Positions 18,965-28,597 are shown, counted from the stretch's first letter. The stretch: DNA of 64,000 bases from Vibrio litoralis DSM 17657 (GCF_000426765.1 NZ_KE384567.1:291007-355006); one strand, 5' to 3'. Notes: a model not told the origin generated them from the sequence alone. Program-made: numbers and translations.

Positions 18965-19412
18965 AAGAACAAATCTGCTGCCAAAGATCTCGACGGTTTT
19001 GAGTATTACCATGAATCGCACTAAGCGCAGGAGAATGCAGCTGCTTCACCGAGTCCCATTGGGGCAAATCATCATTGCTGGCGATTGAATCATCGCATCC
19101 GGCAAACCACACCCAATTGAGACTATGCTGTTGCAATTGAGCTAATTGCCCGGGGGTTAAATGCAAGGCTTGCTCTGGCTGCAACTTCATACTGGCTAAT
19201 ACTTTAATAAACAGCGTCGCATCTTCACCTTGCGGGCAAGTATCTGCCACCAGCAATAAAACGCAGTCAGTTGGCAAACTAATACCAGGAGATTGATAAC
19301 CTTCTAGCTTATCAGGATGGGCGACTTCAAAGGTTGAAATACCCATTTCCTTTAAATAGCTTTGTTGGCGTAATTCTGGTTGGTGTAGCTCTGAATTGGA
19401 ATCGTCAAACAT
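18957..19412 (-). CDS. holD: DNA polymerase III psi subunit
   Basis: Clamp-loader accessory subunit linking the gamma complex to chi and SSB. The YLKEMGISTFEVAHPDKLEG segment near the N terminus corresponds to the LQQLGITQW-type helix that contacts chi in E. coli. 151 residues. It overlaps rimI by 8 nt and lies 7 nt after yhbS, forming yhbS-holD-rimI. HolD sequences diverge fast, but the holD-rimI pairing is well conserved. Confidence 0.88.
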   Translation of the reverse strand: MFDDSNSELHQPELRQQSYLKEMGISTFEVAHPDKLEGYQSPGISLPTDCVLLLVADTCPQGEDATLFIKVLASMKLQPEQALHLTPGQLAQLQQHSLNWVWFAGCDDSIASNDDLPQWDSVKQLHSPALSAIHGNTQNRRDLWQQICSYD

Positions 19413-19419
19413 GATATTA

Positions 19420-19932
19420 CTAACCTTGAAACTCAGGGCTATATTCTACCAAGCCTGACTTACCTTCTAAAGCGCCATCCTCTAATGCGATCACTTGAAA
19501 TGCACCTGGGGTAAATTCCGGCATTTGATTATAAATAGAAGCTAAACCAAATGACTCCGCATTCTTAAAACCAAAGCGTGAGTAGTAGTTAGGTTCACCC
19601 AGTACCACACAAGCGGAATAACCAAATTCAAGTAACGAATCAAACCCCGAACGGATTAACTGCTCTGCAATACCTTGGCCGCGATGAGATTCTTTTATCG
19701 CAACCGGCGCTAAACCTTGCCAACCATAGTCTTCACCATCGACCGTCACTGGCGTAAATAGAGCATGACCAAGCACTTCGCCGTCATCACTACAAGCGAC
19801 TAGCGAAAGCGTAAAGCGGCTGTTTTCACGTAAAGCGCGAACTAGCTTAGCTTCTGCTGGCGTTGGAAAGGCCGCTTTCAGTAATGCATCTATCGTTAAA
19901 ATATCAGCCGGAGCTTCGGTACGAATTTGCAT
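19420..19932 (-). CDS. yhbS: YhbS-like GNAT N-acetyltransferase
   Basis: GNAT-fold protein with HRGQGIAEQLIRSGFDSL as the acetyl-CoA loop near residue 88 and the YSRFGFKNAESFGL block near residue 123 that marks the YhbS group. Start ATG 19932 (MQIRTEAPAD) matches the family N terminus; ATG 19944 is possible. 170 residues. It precedes holD by 7 nt, while its usual neighbour ubiT lies 188 bp upstream. The substrate is not firmly known. Confidence 0.85.
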   Translation of the reverse strand: MQIRTEAPADILTIDALLKAAFPTPAEAKLVRALRENSRFTLSLVACSDDGEVLGHALFTPVTVDGEDYGWQGLAPVAIKESHRGQGIAEQLIRSGFDSLLEFGYSACVVLGEPNYYSRFGFKNAESFGLASIYNQMPEFTPGAFQVIALEDGALEGKSGLVEYSPEFQG

Positions 19933-20120
19933 GGTGACTCTCATTATGATTGTGAAAATAGGGAGTGAATTCTATACCGAATCACGCCATCATTCTCACT
20001 TTTCTCACATCAATTGTGGGCAAACTCAAAAAGCAGACATTTATAACCAAGTAACTTATATAGTCAAACCACCTCTATATCCAAGGGTCTTCTATACCCA
20101 AAGGACGCCAAGATTCGAGT

Positions 20121-20633
20121 TTACGCTACCGCGGTTTGTGAGGGTTGTTCCACTAGGCCTTGTTGAACAAAGCTTGCTAATTGCTGCATGGTTTGAGTGA
20201 CCGGTTTAGGCAGTGAATCTAAATCTAAGCTATCCATTAAATTCTTCACTTCTAGCCCAAGCTCGGTATCCCCTTCAATTTTTAGACGTCGTTGGAAAAA
20301 TAATGTATCGGGATCTTCTTTGCGACCCGCAATCAAAACCATATCGTTCAAGCAACCTGAAAAACTGACATCTTGCTGTTGAGATTTATCTGACACAATC
20401 AAATTGCCATCATCAAAGCTAATCATCCAACTTAAGCCAATATCGCTAATCGACACCTTTAGCCAGCGGTCTTGCAAAAACTCAAAGTCACCATCTTCTA
20501 GCGCTTCATGAAAAACACGCTTTAGTCCTTCTAATAGCACTTTATTATGAATGGATTGCGGAATAAGTTTGCTAGGAATAGCGAGTAATGACGCGGCATT
20601 AGCCACAGCTTGAGTACGAAAACGTGAGAACAT
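20121..20633 (-). CDS. ubiT: Ubiquinone biosynthesis accessory factor UbiT (SCP2 domain)
   Basis: SCP2-type lipid-binding protein that assists oxygen-independent ubiquinone synthesis with UbiU and UbiV. The SCP2 fold is suggested by LKVSISDIGLSWMISF and the LFFQRRLKIEGDTELGLEVKNLMDSL segments near residues 59 and 111. 170 residues. A GGAGG site lies 5 nt before ATG 20633. Transcribed divergently from ubiUV, so the three genes share one 197-bp control region. Function is from the family; no lipid ligand can be seen. Confidence 0.9.
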   Translation of the reverse strand: MFSRFRTQAVANAASLLAIPSKLIPQSIHNKVLLEGLKRVFHEALEDGDFEFLQDRWLKVSISDIGLSWMISFDDGNLIVSDKSQQQDVSFSGCLNDMVLIAGRKEDPDTLFFQRRLKIEGDTELGLEVKNLMDSLDLDSLPKPVTQTMQQLASFVQQGLVEQPSQTAVA

Positions 20634-20830
20634 AATACCTCCATGATAAAGAGTCTTACTTTACATAGCTACACTACGGCTAACCTGTGTTGAATCAAAA
20701 AAGCTCACATTTTTATAAAAAAACCACTTTATAGGTAGAGGTATCGAACTGAAACCTGCCTTACATCAATTCCCACGGTGATAGATCCCATAAAATGACG
20801 CCCATCCTACAATTTATAAGGGAAAAAAGG

Positions 20831-21844
20831 ATGGAACTACTTTGCCCTGCGGGTAATTTACCGGCACTCAAAACGGCCATCGATTGTGGTGCGGATGCCG
20901 TTTACATTGGATTTAAAGATGACACCAACGCTCGTCACTTTGCCGGACTTAATTTTAACGGTAAGAAGTTAGATAAAGCGGTTCAATACGTACACGATCA
21001 TAATAAAAAAATTCATGTCGCGTTAAATACCTTTGCTCACCCAAATGGCTTCGAACGTTGGACCAATGCGGTCGATCAAGCGGTCGATATTGGTGTCGAT
21101 GCCCTCATCATCGCGGATATTGCTTTACTGGACTACGCCTCAAATAAATATCCAGACATGGAACTACACTTATCGGTTCAAGCCTCAGCCACCAACAGCG
21201 CAGCGGTTAACTTCTACGCCAACAACTTTAATGTTAAACGTGTGGTATTGCCTCGCGTGCTTTCAATGCATCAAGTAAAACAACTCTCACGTAATATTCC
21301 ACAAGGTGTTGAACTTGAAGTGTTTGCATTTGGCAGTCTATGCATTATGGCGGAAGGCCGTTGCTACTTATCTTCGTATCTGACGGGTGAATCACCAAAT
21401 ACCGTCGGAGCTTGCTCTCCTGCCAAATATGTTCGCTGGCAAGAAACCCAAGATGGCTTAGAATCTCGCCTCAATAACATTCTTATTGACCGTTATGGCG
21501 AAGGTGAAAATGCAGGCTACCCAACCCTTTGCAAAGGCCGCTTTGATATCAATATTACTGGCGAAGATCAGCGTTATCACGTGCTAGAAGAGCCAACCAG
21601 TCTCAATACATTATCCATGCTGCCTGAGCTTTTTGCTGCCAATGTCGCTTCAGTAAAAATTGAAGGTCGTCAACGTAGTCCGGCTTATGTGGAACAAGTC
21701 ACTCGCACTTGGCGCGTCGCTATCGACCACTATCTTGCGAATCCTGAAGCGTATCAAGTTGAACCTCAATGGAATGCCGCCTTAGCCAATGTATCCGAAG
21801 GCACACAAACCACACTCGGTGCTTATCATCGTAAATGGCAGTAG
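20831..21844 (+). CDS. ubiU: Ubiquinone biosynthesis protein UbiU (U32 family)
   Basis: U32-family protein that with UbiV carries out hydroxylation steps in anaerobic ubiquinone synthesis. Four cysteines at 171, 178, 195 and 234 have the spacing of the 4Fe-4S ligands of E. coli UbiU. MELLCPAGN is the family N terminus; ATG 20831 has AAGGGA 7 nt upstream, so an open extension to 20795 is rejected. 337 residues. ubiV follows after 13 bp. Confidence 0.95.
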   Translation: MELLCPAGNLPALKTAIDCGADAVYIGFKDDTNARHFAGLNFNGKKLDKAVQYVHDHNKKIHVALNTFAHPNGFERWTNAVDQAVDIGVDALIIADIALLDYASNKYPDMELHLSVQASATNSAAVNFYANNFNVKRVVLPRVLSMHQVKQLSRNIPQGVELEVFAFGSLCIMAEGRCYLSSYLTGESPNTVGACSPAKYVRWQETQDGLESRLNNILIDRYGEGENAGYPTLCKGRFDINITGEDQRYHVLEEPTSLNTLSMLPELFAANVASVKIEGRQRSPAYVEQVTRTWRVAIDHYLANPEAYQVEPQWNAALANVSEGTQTTLGAYHRKWQ

Positions 21845-21857
21845 ATAGGACAAGACA

Positions 21858-22748
21858 ATGACTCAAGCAAAAAACTTACAGTACTCACTTGGCCCTATTC
21901 TTTATTTTTGGCCAAAAGCCGATGTAGAAAGCTTTTACCAACAAGCGAAAAATAGCCAAGCCGATATTATCTACCTAGGCGAAGCAGTGTGCTCGAAACG
22001 TCGTGAGATGAAACCGGCACAGTGGTTTGAAATCGCCAAAGACTTAGCTCAATCTGGTAAACAAGTAGTGTTGTCTACCATGGCGTTATTAGAAGCGCCG
22101 AGTGAAGTCAATGTAATGAAGAAATACATCGATAACGGTGATTTTGCGATTGAAGCTAACGATGTGTCTGCTATTCAGTTGGCATACGAAGCGAAAGTGC
22201 CTTTCGTGGTCGGTGCTGCGGTCAATACTTATAATGCTCACACGCTTAAAGTCTTTGCCAAGCAAGGTATGATTCGCTGGTGTATGCCGGTGGAATTATC
22301 TCGCGACTGGCTACGCAATACATTAGAACAATGCGATGAAATTGGTATTCGTGACCAATTTGAAGTGGAAGTGTTCAGCTACGGATACTTACCTTTAGCC
22401 TACTCTGCTCGTTGCTTTACTGCTCGCGCTGAAGATAAGGCCAAAGATGATTGTGAAACTTGCTGTATTAAGTACCCAACAGGAATTCAAGTCAGCAGCC
22501 AAGAAGGCCAAGAGGTGTTCAACTTAAATGGCATCCAAACTCAATCTGGCTATTGTTATAATCTAGGTAATGATCTGCAAAGCATGCAAGGATTGGTAGA
22601 TGTGGTGCGTTTAAGCCCTCTAGGCGCAGAAACCTTAACCACTTTATCGGACTTTAAAGCCAATCAAGACACCCCAAAACGCATCATTACCGATAGTAAA
22701 CAATGTAATGGCTATTGGCATCAATTGGCAGGGTTAGTTCAAAACTAA
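21858..22748 (+). CDS. ubiV: Ubiquinone biosynthesis protein UbiV (U32 family)
   Basis: Partner of UbiU in oxygen-independent ubiquinone synthesis. Candidate 4Fe-4S ligands are Cys 45, 186, 199 and 203, whose 13- and 4-residue spacings match those known for UbiV. 296 residues. An AGGA site lies upstream of ATG 21858. It is the last gene of ubiUV and converges with nlpI, with a large imperfect inverted repeat filling the gap. Confidence 0.95.
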   Translation: MTQAKNLQYSLGPILYFWPKADVESFYQQAKNSQADIIYLGEAVCSKRREMKPAQWFEIAKDLAQSGKQVVLSTMALLEAPSEVNVMKKYIDNGDFAIEANDVSAIQLAYEAKVPFVVGAAVNTYNAHTLKVFAKQGMIRWCMPVELSRDWLRNTLEQCDEIGIRDQFEVEVFSYGYLPLAYSARCFTARAEDKAKDDCETCCIKYPTGIQVSSQEGQEVFNLNGIQTQSGYCYNLGNDLQSMQGLVDVVRLSPLGAETLTTLSDFKANQDTPKRIITDSKQCNGYWHQLAGLVQN

Positions 22749-22771
22749 CGCCTCACGCATACAGGCGTTAT

Positions 22772-22897
22772 ATACTCAAAGTAATTGGAGTTGCAGTGAG
22801 GCGACAAGTGAATGAAGCCCCATGAGCATAGCTTGCCTATTCGATTGGGGTGAATGAACGCCGTCAACAAAGCTGCAACTTCAAGTACGAAGAGTAT
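22772..22897. repeat. Large imperfect palindrome between ubiV and nlpI
   Basis: ATACTC at 22772-22777 pairs with GAGTAT at 22892-22897, and GGAGTTGCAG at 22787-22796 pairs (9 of 10) with CTGCAACTTC at 22873-22882. CCCCA and TGGGG words pair further in. It fills the convergent gap and reaches the nlpI stop codon. The structure looks like a MITE- or REP-type dispersed repeat; only one copy is present here. A separate 7-bp stem TAACGCC/GGCGTTA at 22746-22770 covers the ubiV stop. Confidence 0.6.
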
Positions 22898-23904
22898 TAA
22901 GCACTCAGTTTTGGTGCTTGATAAGTTTGTAGCTGTTGATTATTCGATTCTTGCTGCGGTGTAGGCTCACCTTCTTGCGTTTCATTTGCCTTATTATCTT
23001 GATCTTGGTTATCTTTTGGGGCCTCTTCAGCGCGTTCAGCTTGAATAGACTTAAAGATACGACCTAGCTCTAAGAAAGCGTAGCGGTGCTCAGAAAACTC
23101 ATAGACGTTCAATGAAATCGACAGTTTATACAGTGCAATCGCGTTAGAGTAATCACCTTTATATTGGTAATTCTTCGCTAAATAGAAATACACTTCTGTT
23201 AGTTTTTGCGCCAGTTCGACATTATTTTGTGTCGTCATGGCAACCGACTCTAGGACTTCATTTTCACTTAGTTCACCCAGTGTCATGCCGACAAGATCCC
23301 AGCCCCATTGCTCACCTTTTTGTTGATAGCGTTGTTTTAGATCTGCCGTTGCTTGTTCCGCATTGTCTTCACGCTGAATATAGTACAACCACAGTGCGCG
23401 ATACGGATCAGAAGTATCTTTCTCGTAGTTACTGGTCATATCCTGCAACGCTAGAGGATTACGTCCTGCGTAATACAAAGCAATCGCACGGTTACGTTCA
23501 GCATATTGATTATTTGGATCCAGCTCTAAACTTGAATCAAACGCATCAAAAGCAGAGTCATAATCACTCATTTGGGTAAAATACACCCCAAGCACATTAA
23601 AGACTTCCGATTGTGCAGGATTGAGTTTTAGTGAACGTTCGTAGTCGAGGCGCGCTAAATCAGCTAAACCGACACTATCTAAAAAGCGACCACGTTCAGC
23701 AAACATTTGAGCTCGTACATTTTGGCTCACATCTTTGCGGGTTAGTAGTTGGTTTAAGCGAGCAATCTGAACTTCTTGCTGAATAGAAGGCTGCAATGGA
23801 ATCGCCATCGGCGGATATGCCCATGAATTTGAAGAGTTACCTTGGTTTGCACAACCCATTAAAAAGAAGGCGGCAATAAGGCTAAACCATTTAACATTTT
23901 TCAC
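22897..23904 (-). CDS. nlpI: Lipoprotein NlpI
   Basis: Outer-membrane TPR lipoprotein, an adaptor for peptidoglycan hydrolases and proteases. Signal peptide with lipobox LMGC, acylated cysteine at 18. TPR-like repeats run from about residue 60 to 150 (NPAQSEVFNVLGVYFTQ and DPNNQYAERNRAIALYY blocks) and again near 245. 335 residues, with a Gln/Glu/Asn-rich tail of about 45 residues longer than in E. coli. GTG start at 23904 with GAGGAG about 10 nt upstream. Next gene upstream is pnp, as in E. coli. Confidence 0.92.
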   Translation of the reverse strand: MKNVKWFSLIAAFFLMGCANQGNSSNSWAYPPMAIPLQPSIQQEVQIARLNQLLTRKDVSQNVRAQMFAERGRFLDSVGLADLARLDYERSLKLNPAQSEVFNVLGVYFTQMSDYDSAFDAFDSSLELDPNNQYAERNRAIALYYAGRNPLALQDMTSNYEKDTSDPYRALWLYYIQREDNAEQATADLKQRYQQKGEQWGWDLVGMTLGELSENEVLESVAMTTQNNVELAQKLTEVYFYLAKNYQYKGDYSNAIALYKLSISLNVYEFSEHRYAFLELGRIFKSIQAERAEEAPKDNQDQDNKANETQEGEPTPQQESNNQQLQTYQAPKLSA

Positions 23905-24053
23905 GAATAACGAGCTCCTCTGCAGTATAACTGTTGTTGCATATTCGAATATCAGTTTAATGACATGGGGTTAGCGACCAATATACACGTTGTTTCTTCT
24001 AGTAACCACTTCTTATAAAGTAGAACCTTGGGAACGGGAACGACAACTACTAT

Positions 24054-24084
24054 TATAAAAAAAGAGGAGCCGAAGCCCCTCTTT
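24054..24084 (-). terminator. pnp terminator
   Basis: Stem AAAGAGGAGC (24061-24070) with GCCCCTCTTT (24075-24084), one mismatch, loop CGAA. The A-run just to the left (about 24057-24063) gives the U-tract on the minus-strand transcript. Confidence 0.85.
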
Positions 24085-24109
24085 TTATCAGCGTCTAGAT
24101 TAAGACAAC

Positions 24110-26224
24110 TTACTCAGCTGATGGTTCAGCCGGCGCTTCAGTTGTTTCTACCGCTTCTTTCATACTTAGACGAACACGGCCTTGGCGGTCAATCTCAAGT
24201 ACTTTAACTTGAACTTCTTGGCCTTCAGATAGGTGGTCAGATACTTTCTCGATGCGCTTATCAGCGATTTGAGAAATGTGTACTAGACCATCTTTACCAG
24301 GAAGAATCGTTACGAATGCACCGAAGTCAGCAAGACGAGCTACTTTACCTGAGTAAATACGGCCTACTTCAACTTCCGCAGTAATCTCTTCGATACGACG
24401 GATCGCTTCTTTCGCGGCTTTACCTTCTGTTGCTGCAATTTTGATCGTGCCATCATCATCGATTTCGATGGTGGTGCCAGTTTCTTCAGTTAGTGCACGG
24501 ATCACAGCGCCACCTTTACCGATCACGTCTTTGATTTTCTCAGAGCTGATCTTCATGGTGTAGATGCGTGGAGCAAATTCAGAAATCTCTTCACGAGCAC
24601 CAGAAATTGCTTCGTCCATCACTTTTAGGATGTGCTTACGTGCGCCTTGTGCTTGGTTAAGCGCAATTTGCATAATTTCTTTGGTGATACCTTCGATTTT
24701 GATATCCATTTGTAGCGCAGTGATACCGTCGTTAGTACCCGCTACTTTAAAGTCCATGTCACCAAGGTGATCTTCGTCGCCTAGGATGTCAGAAAGAACA
24801 ACAAAGTCGTCGCCTTCTTTAACTAGACCCATCGCGATACCCGCAACAGAAGCTTTAATTGGAACACCTGCATCCATAAGCGCAAGAGAGGTACCACAAA
24901 CAGATGCCATTGAAGACGAACCGTTTGATTCAGTGATTTCAGACACAACACGTACTGTGTATGGGAATTCTTCAACCGAAGGCATTACTGCAGCAATACC
25001 ACGTTTTGCTAATTTACCATGGCCGATTTCACGACGCTTAGGAGAACCAACAAAACCAGTTTCACCCACACAATATGGAGGGAAGTTGTAGTGTAGAAGG
25101 AAGTTATCTTTCTTCTCACCTAGTAAGCTGTCGATGATTTGCGCATCACGTTGTGTACCAAGCGTTGCAGTTACAAGCGCCTGAGTTTCACCACGTGTAA
25201 ATAGTGAAGAACCGTGAGTACGTGGAAGAACGCCAGTACGTACATCAAGTGCACGAACCATGTCTTTTTCACGGCCATCGATACGTGGGCTACCTGCAAT
25301 AATGCGGCTGCGTACAACGTTTTTCTCTAAATCGTGGAAAATCGCGTGGATTTCTTTTGGATTTAGGGTTTCATCTTCGGCTAGTAATGTTGCTTTTACG
25401 TCATCGCTAATAGCGTGAATACGATCGTAACGCGCCATTTTTTCAGTGATTTGGTAAGCTTCGGTTACTTTCGCTTCTGCAAGTTCTGCGATTTTTGTTT
25501 TTAATGCTGTGTTTTCAGCAGGCGCTTCCCAGTTCCAAGAAGGCGTCGCCACTTCAGCGGCAAACTCATTGATCGCGCTGATAACGGTTTGTTGTTGGTC
25601 ATGACCATAAACAACCGCTGCTAGCATTTCTTCTTCAGTTAGGTTGTCTGCTTCAGATTCAACCATTAGCACTGCACCTTCAGTACCCGCAACCACTAAG
25701 TCTAATTTAGAAGACTCAAGTTCAGTTTGGCTTGGGTTAAGTACTAGCTCACCATTAATGTGACCTACGCGCGCCGCACCGATAGGACCATTAAATGGAA
25801 CACCAGAGATAGCTAATGCCGCTGATGTTGCGATCATAGTGATCATGTCAGGTTGAATGTCTGGGTTTACAGAAACCACAGTCGCAATCACTTGAACTTC
25901 ATTTTTAAATGCATCAGGGAAAAGTGGACGAATTGGACGGTCAATCAGACGAGCGGTTAATGTTTCACCTTCAGAAGGACGACCTTCACGCTTGAAGAAA
26001 CCACCCGGGATTTTACCTGCAGCGTATGTACGCTCTTGGTAGTTTACTGTTAGAGGGAAAAAGTCTTGACCTTCAACCGCTTCTTTTTTCGCAACAACAG
26101 ATACGAATACAGAAGTGTCATCCATGCTTGCCATTACAGCAGCAGTTGCTTGGCGAGCCATTACGCCAGTTTCTAGAGTAACGGTATGGTTACCGTACTG
26201 GAATTTTTTTACGATTGCTTTCAC
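24110..26224 (-). CDS. pnp: Polyribonucleotide nucleotidyltransferase (PNPase)
   Basis: 3'-to-5' phosphorolytic exoribonuclease of the RNA degradosome. Two RNase PH-like domains, a KH domain with [17 protein letters not shown] near residue 562, and an S1 domain with [19 protein letters not shown] near residue 628. 704 residues, full length. GTG start at 26224 with AAGGATC 8-9 nt upstream. The leader carries a long stem of the kind that RNase III cleaves in E. coli for PNPase autoregulation. Confidence 0.97.
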   Translation of the reverse strand: MKAIVKKFQYGNHTVTLETGVMARQATAAVMASMDDTSVFVSVVAKKEAVEGQDFFPLTVNYQERTYAAGKIPGGFFKREGRPSEGETLTARLIDRPIRPLFPDAFKNEVQVIATVVSVNPDIQPDMITMIATSAALAISGVPFNGPIGAARVGHINGELVLNPSQTELESSKLDLVVAGTEGAVLMVESEADNLTEEEMLAAVVYGHDQQQTVISAINEFAAEVATPSWNWEAPAENTALKTKIAELAEAKVTEAYQITEKMARYDRIHAISDDVKATLLAEDETLNPKEIHAIFHDLEKNVVRSRIIAGSPRIDGREKDMVRALDVRTGVLPRTHGSSLFTRGETQALVTATLGTQRDAQIIDSLLGEKKDNFLLHYNFPPYCVGETGFVGSPKRREIGHGKLAKRGIAAVMPSVEEFPYTVRVVSEITESNGSSSMASVCGTSLALMDAGVPIKASVAGIAMGLVKEGDDFVVLSDILGDEDHLGDMDFKVAGTNDGITALQMDIKIEGITKEIMQIALNQAQGARKHILKVMDEAISGAREEISEFAPRIYTMKISSEKIKDVIGKGGAVIRALTEETGTTIEIDDDGTIKIAATEGKAAKEAIRRIEEITAEVEVGRIYSGKVARLADFGAFVTILPGKDGLVHISQIADKRIEKVSDHLSEGQEVQVKVLEIDRQGRVRLSMKEAVETTEAPAEPSAE

Positions 26225-26284
26225 GTAAAGATCCTTAATTAAATAATTTCAAAGTATATCAATACACTGTGACTACTTTACCAA

Positions 26285-26367
26285 TCGCGACTAATAGCAG
26301 ATTTTTCAAATGGTAACTCGCTCAATAGTGAAAAGGCGGTACAAGAAAAGGCTGTTATTAGTCGCGA
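26285..26367 (-). promoter_or_regulatory. pnp leader stem-loop, probable RNase III/PNPase autoregulatory element
   Basis: TCGCGACTAATAGCAG at 26285-26300 pairs over 16 positions, with one G-U-type mismatch, with CTGTTATTAGTCGCGA at 26352-26367. The long double helix begins about 60 nt upstream of the pnp start. E. coli pnp has an equivalent leader hairpin cut by RNase III. Position and length support the same role here. The rest of 26225-26664 holds only this stem, a CGACC/GGTCG hairpin and the rpsO terminator. Confidence 0.8.
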
Positions 26368-26546
26368 CCTTCATGGTCGACATCGGTGACTGTAAAGTTA
26401 ATCAACAGAGGTTTATTTTAAGTTAGACATAATGAGCACGTTAACTAAAACAAACGAGTCGTAGTATAAACCACTTAGGGAGAAATGTCTTATTTCAACA
26501 CTAGATAAATGCTTAATCACTGTGAGATTGGCTAGATTACACGCAC

Positions 26547-26573
26547 AAAAAAAGGAGCCGAAGCTCCTTTTTT
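26547..26573 (-). terminator. rpsO terminator
   Basis: 11-bp perfect stem AAAAAAGGAGC (26548-26558) with GCTCCTTTTTT (26563-26573), loop CGAA. It separates rpsO from the pnp leader; in E. coli partial read-through from rpsO feeds pnp. Confidence 0.92.
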
Positions 26574-26664
26574 CAGTATCTGTTTAATTTATCTTTGCTT
26601 GTTGAGCAAGCAGCCATAGATAAAACAAATGCTTTCTAATCTTGGTATTAAACCAAACGACGAA

Positions 26665-26934
26665 TTAACGACGTAGGCCAAGACGCTTGATTAGAGCGAA
26701 GTAACGATCTAGATCTTTACCTTTTAGGTAATCTAGAAGTTTACGACGACGAGAAACCATACGTAGTAGACCGCGACGGCTGTGGTGATCTTGTTTGTGA
26801 TCAGCGAAGTGACCTTGTAGGTGGTTAATAGAAGCAGTAAGTAATGCTACTTGTACTTCTGGTGAACCTGTATCGCCTTCAGCTTGTGCGTATTCTGCAA
26901 CGATTGCTGCTTTAGTTTCTGCATTCAGAGACAT
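26665..26934 (-). CDS. rpsO: Small ribosomal subunit protein uS15
   Basis: Primary 16S rRNA binding protein of the 30S platform. 89 residues, exact family length, with [26 protein letters not shown] as the RNA-binding helix region (residues 41-66). AGGAG lies 7-8 nt before ATG 26934. It sits between truB and pnp in the standard order. Confidence 0.98.
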   Translation of the reverse strand: MSLNAETKAAIVAEYAQAEGDTGSPEVQVALLTASINHLQGHFADHKQDHHSRRGLLRMVSRRRKLLDYLKGKDLDRYFALIKRLGLRR

Positions 26935-27050
26935 AATGCTCTCCTAATAAGAGTGAGTGTATAAATGTGTCAGCCAATCTCTGATTCAGCCGACACGCGA
27001 AGCGCGGATTATAGGGGAACAAAACTGGAAGAGCAAGACATTCTTCATTA

Positions 27051-27130
27051 CTCGCCGCTCGAGTTTCGTGCTTTGCTATTCGTCGCTCACCCCTAGATAC
27101 GAGAAGCGAAGCGCCCGAACCACGAGGGTC
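27051..27130. repeat. GC-rich dispersed repeat between rpsO and truB
   Basis: Contains CTCGCCGCTCGAG, CGTGCTTTGCTATTCG and GAGAAGCGAAGCGCCCGA. The last word matches GAGCAGCGAAGCGCCCGA at 56490 and related words at 5527 and 44217. It is inside the truB-rpsO interval of the supercluster. Confidence 0.65.
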
Positions 27131-27140
27131 GATCTCCTAA

Positions 27141-27168
27141 GAACTAGGAACTAGGAACTAGGAACTAA
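27141..27168. repeat. Short heptamer array, GAACTAG three to four copies
   Basis: Three perfect GAACTAG units at 27141-27161 and a fourth with its last base changed (27162-27168). Rotated it is CTAGGAA, the same CT-N-G-NNN pattern as the long arrays. It ends 19 bp from the truB stop codon. Confidence 0.85.
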
Positions 27169-27186
27169 AATACTCGCTTCCGCTCT

Positions 27187-28122
27187 TTACCTAAACACCA
27201 CCAATCGTTTCGGTGCGACACGTCCATCATCATCGATATTCGCCACACCAATAAAGGTACGTTTTTCACCCATCGTCATACGAACCACACCTTCAGTCGG
27301 TGAGCCTAAAATTTGCACAGGTTGACCATGTTGGGCTAATTCGGCTAATTCAGGAATCATGTTCACTTCAGGGAGATCTTCTACCGCAGTGTCCATAGGT
27401 AATAACAATGGATCAAGTAATTCACTAGGTTCAATATCTTGCTCACGTGCTTGCTCTAACAAGGCTTCAAGCTGCTCAAGTGTCACCATTTTCTCATAGG
27501 GATAACGCGCAACTCCAGTGCGACGAAGGTAAGTAACATGCGCGCCACAGCCTAGCATTTCACCTAGATCATCAACGATTGTACGGATGTAAGTGCCTTT
27601 TGAGCAATGCACTTCCATCTCAACTTCATGACCTTCAAAGCGAATCAAGGTAATCTCAAAAACCGTAATTTTACGAGATTCACGCGGAACTTCGATGCCT
27701 TGACGAGCATATTCATACAAAGGCTTACCTTGGTATTTTAATGCTGAAAACATCGATGGAATCTGGTCAGTCGTACCACGGAACTTGGCAATGCAACGCT
27801 CAAGCAAACCTCGGTCTATTTTCACTTCGCGAGTTTGTACCACTTCGCCATCAGAGTCAGAAGTATCGGTACGCTCACCTAGTTTGGCGATCACACGATA
27901 ACGCTTATCTGAATCCAATAAGAATTGAGAAAACTTAGTCGCCTCTCCTAGGCAAATTGGCAGCATGCCGGTTGCTAAAGGATCAAGCGCACCAGTATGC
28001 CCAGCTTTTTCAGCAAAATAGATGCGCTTTACTTTTTGCAACGCATCATTTGAGCTAATACTGGTTGGTTTATCTAGTAATAAAACGCCATCAATAGGAC
28101 GACCACGACGTCTACGAGCCAT
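27187..28122 (-). CDS. truB: tRNA pseudouridine-55 synthase
   Basis: Forms pseudouridine 55 in the T-loop of tRNAs. [15 protein letters not shown] carries the catalytic Asp at residue 47, and the C-terminal PUA-like region ends the protein at 311 residues. The start overlaps the rbfA stop by one base (TAATG), supporting translational coupling. Part of rimP-nusA-infB-rbfA-truB-rpsO-pnp. Confidence 0.97.
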   Translation of the reverse strand: MARRRRGRPIDGVLLLDKPTSISSNDALQKVKRIYFAEKAGHTGALDPLATGMLPICLGEATKFSQFLLDSDKRYRVIAKLGERTDTSDSDGEVVQTREVKIDRGLLERCIAKFRGTTDQIPSMFSALKYQGKPLYEYARQGIEVPRESRKITVFEITLIRFEGHEVEMEVHCSKGTYIRTIVDDLGEMLGCGAHVTYLRRTGVARYPYEKMVTLEQLEALLEQAREQDIEPSELLDPLLLPMDTAVEDLPEVNMIPELAELAQHGQPVQILGSPTEGVVRMTMGEKRTFIGVANIDDDGRVAPKRLVVFR

Positions 28123-28523
28123 TACTCTTCTCCTTCGTCCTCACGACCAGCATCTTTCTTACGTTTGTTATCTTTGCTAACCACTTCGCTTACCAGGTTA
28201 GACATACGCATACCTTCAACGAGAGTGTTGTCATAAGTAAAACGAATCTCTGGCGTTAGACGTAGACGAATACGCTTACCAAGTGCCATACGAACGGCAA
28301 CTTCGTGCTCTTTTAAAGCTTCTAGGCTAGATTCTGGCGTTTGCTCACCGACGCATAGGAAGGTCACAAATACTTTGGCATAAGCTAGGTCACGTGACAC
28401 TTCTACATCTGAAATGGTCACCATGCCGATACGTGAATCACGTACATCACGCTGAAGGATTGACGCTAATTCTTTTTGTAATTGTTGTGCAACACGTTGT
28501 GCACGGCTAAATTCTTTTGACAT
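28122..28523 (-). CDS. rbfA: 30S ribosome-binding factor A
   Basis: KH-fold cold-shock factor for 16S rRNA 5'-end maturation. [20 protein letters not shown] and the [20 protein letters not shown] block are family signatures. ATG 28523 chosen over a GTG four codons upstream. 133 residues with a charged Lys/Asp/Glu tail. Lies downstream of infB, after a hairpin. Confidence 0.96.
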   Translation of the reverse strand: MSKEFSRAQRVAQQLQKELASILQRDVRDSRIGMVTISDVEVSRDLAYAKVFVTFLCVGEQTPESSLEALKEHEVAVRMALGKRIRLRLTPEIRFTYDNTLVEGMRMSNLVSEVVSKDNKRKKDAGREDEGEE

Positions 28524-28572
28524 ATCTTTTCTCACATCTGTTCACTCAATTTAGAGTGTTTCTACAGAAAGA

Positions 28573-28597
28573 ATGGGGAGCACATAATGCTCCCCAT
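28573..28597 (-). terminator. Hairpin between infB and rbfA
   Basis: Perfect 10-bp stem ATGGGGAGCA (28573-28582) with TGCTCCCCAT (28588-28597) and a 5-nt loop. On the minus strand it is followed by TCTTTCTG rather than a pure U-run. It is more likely a partial terminator or RNA processing/stability element inside the operon than a full stop. Confidence 0.6.

Noticed and set aside
20755..20770. Possible FNR site between ubiT and ubiU (half ATCAA)
   Set aside because: Only one half-site matches TTGAT-N4-ATCAA; the other half has two of five. Anaerobic control is plausible for these genes but not shown by this word.
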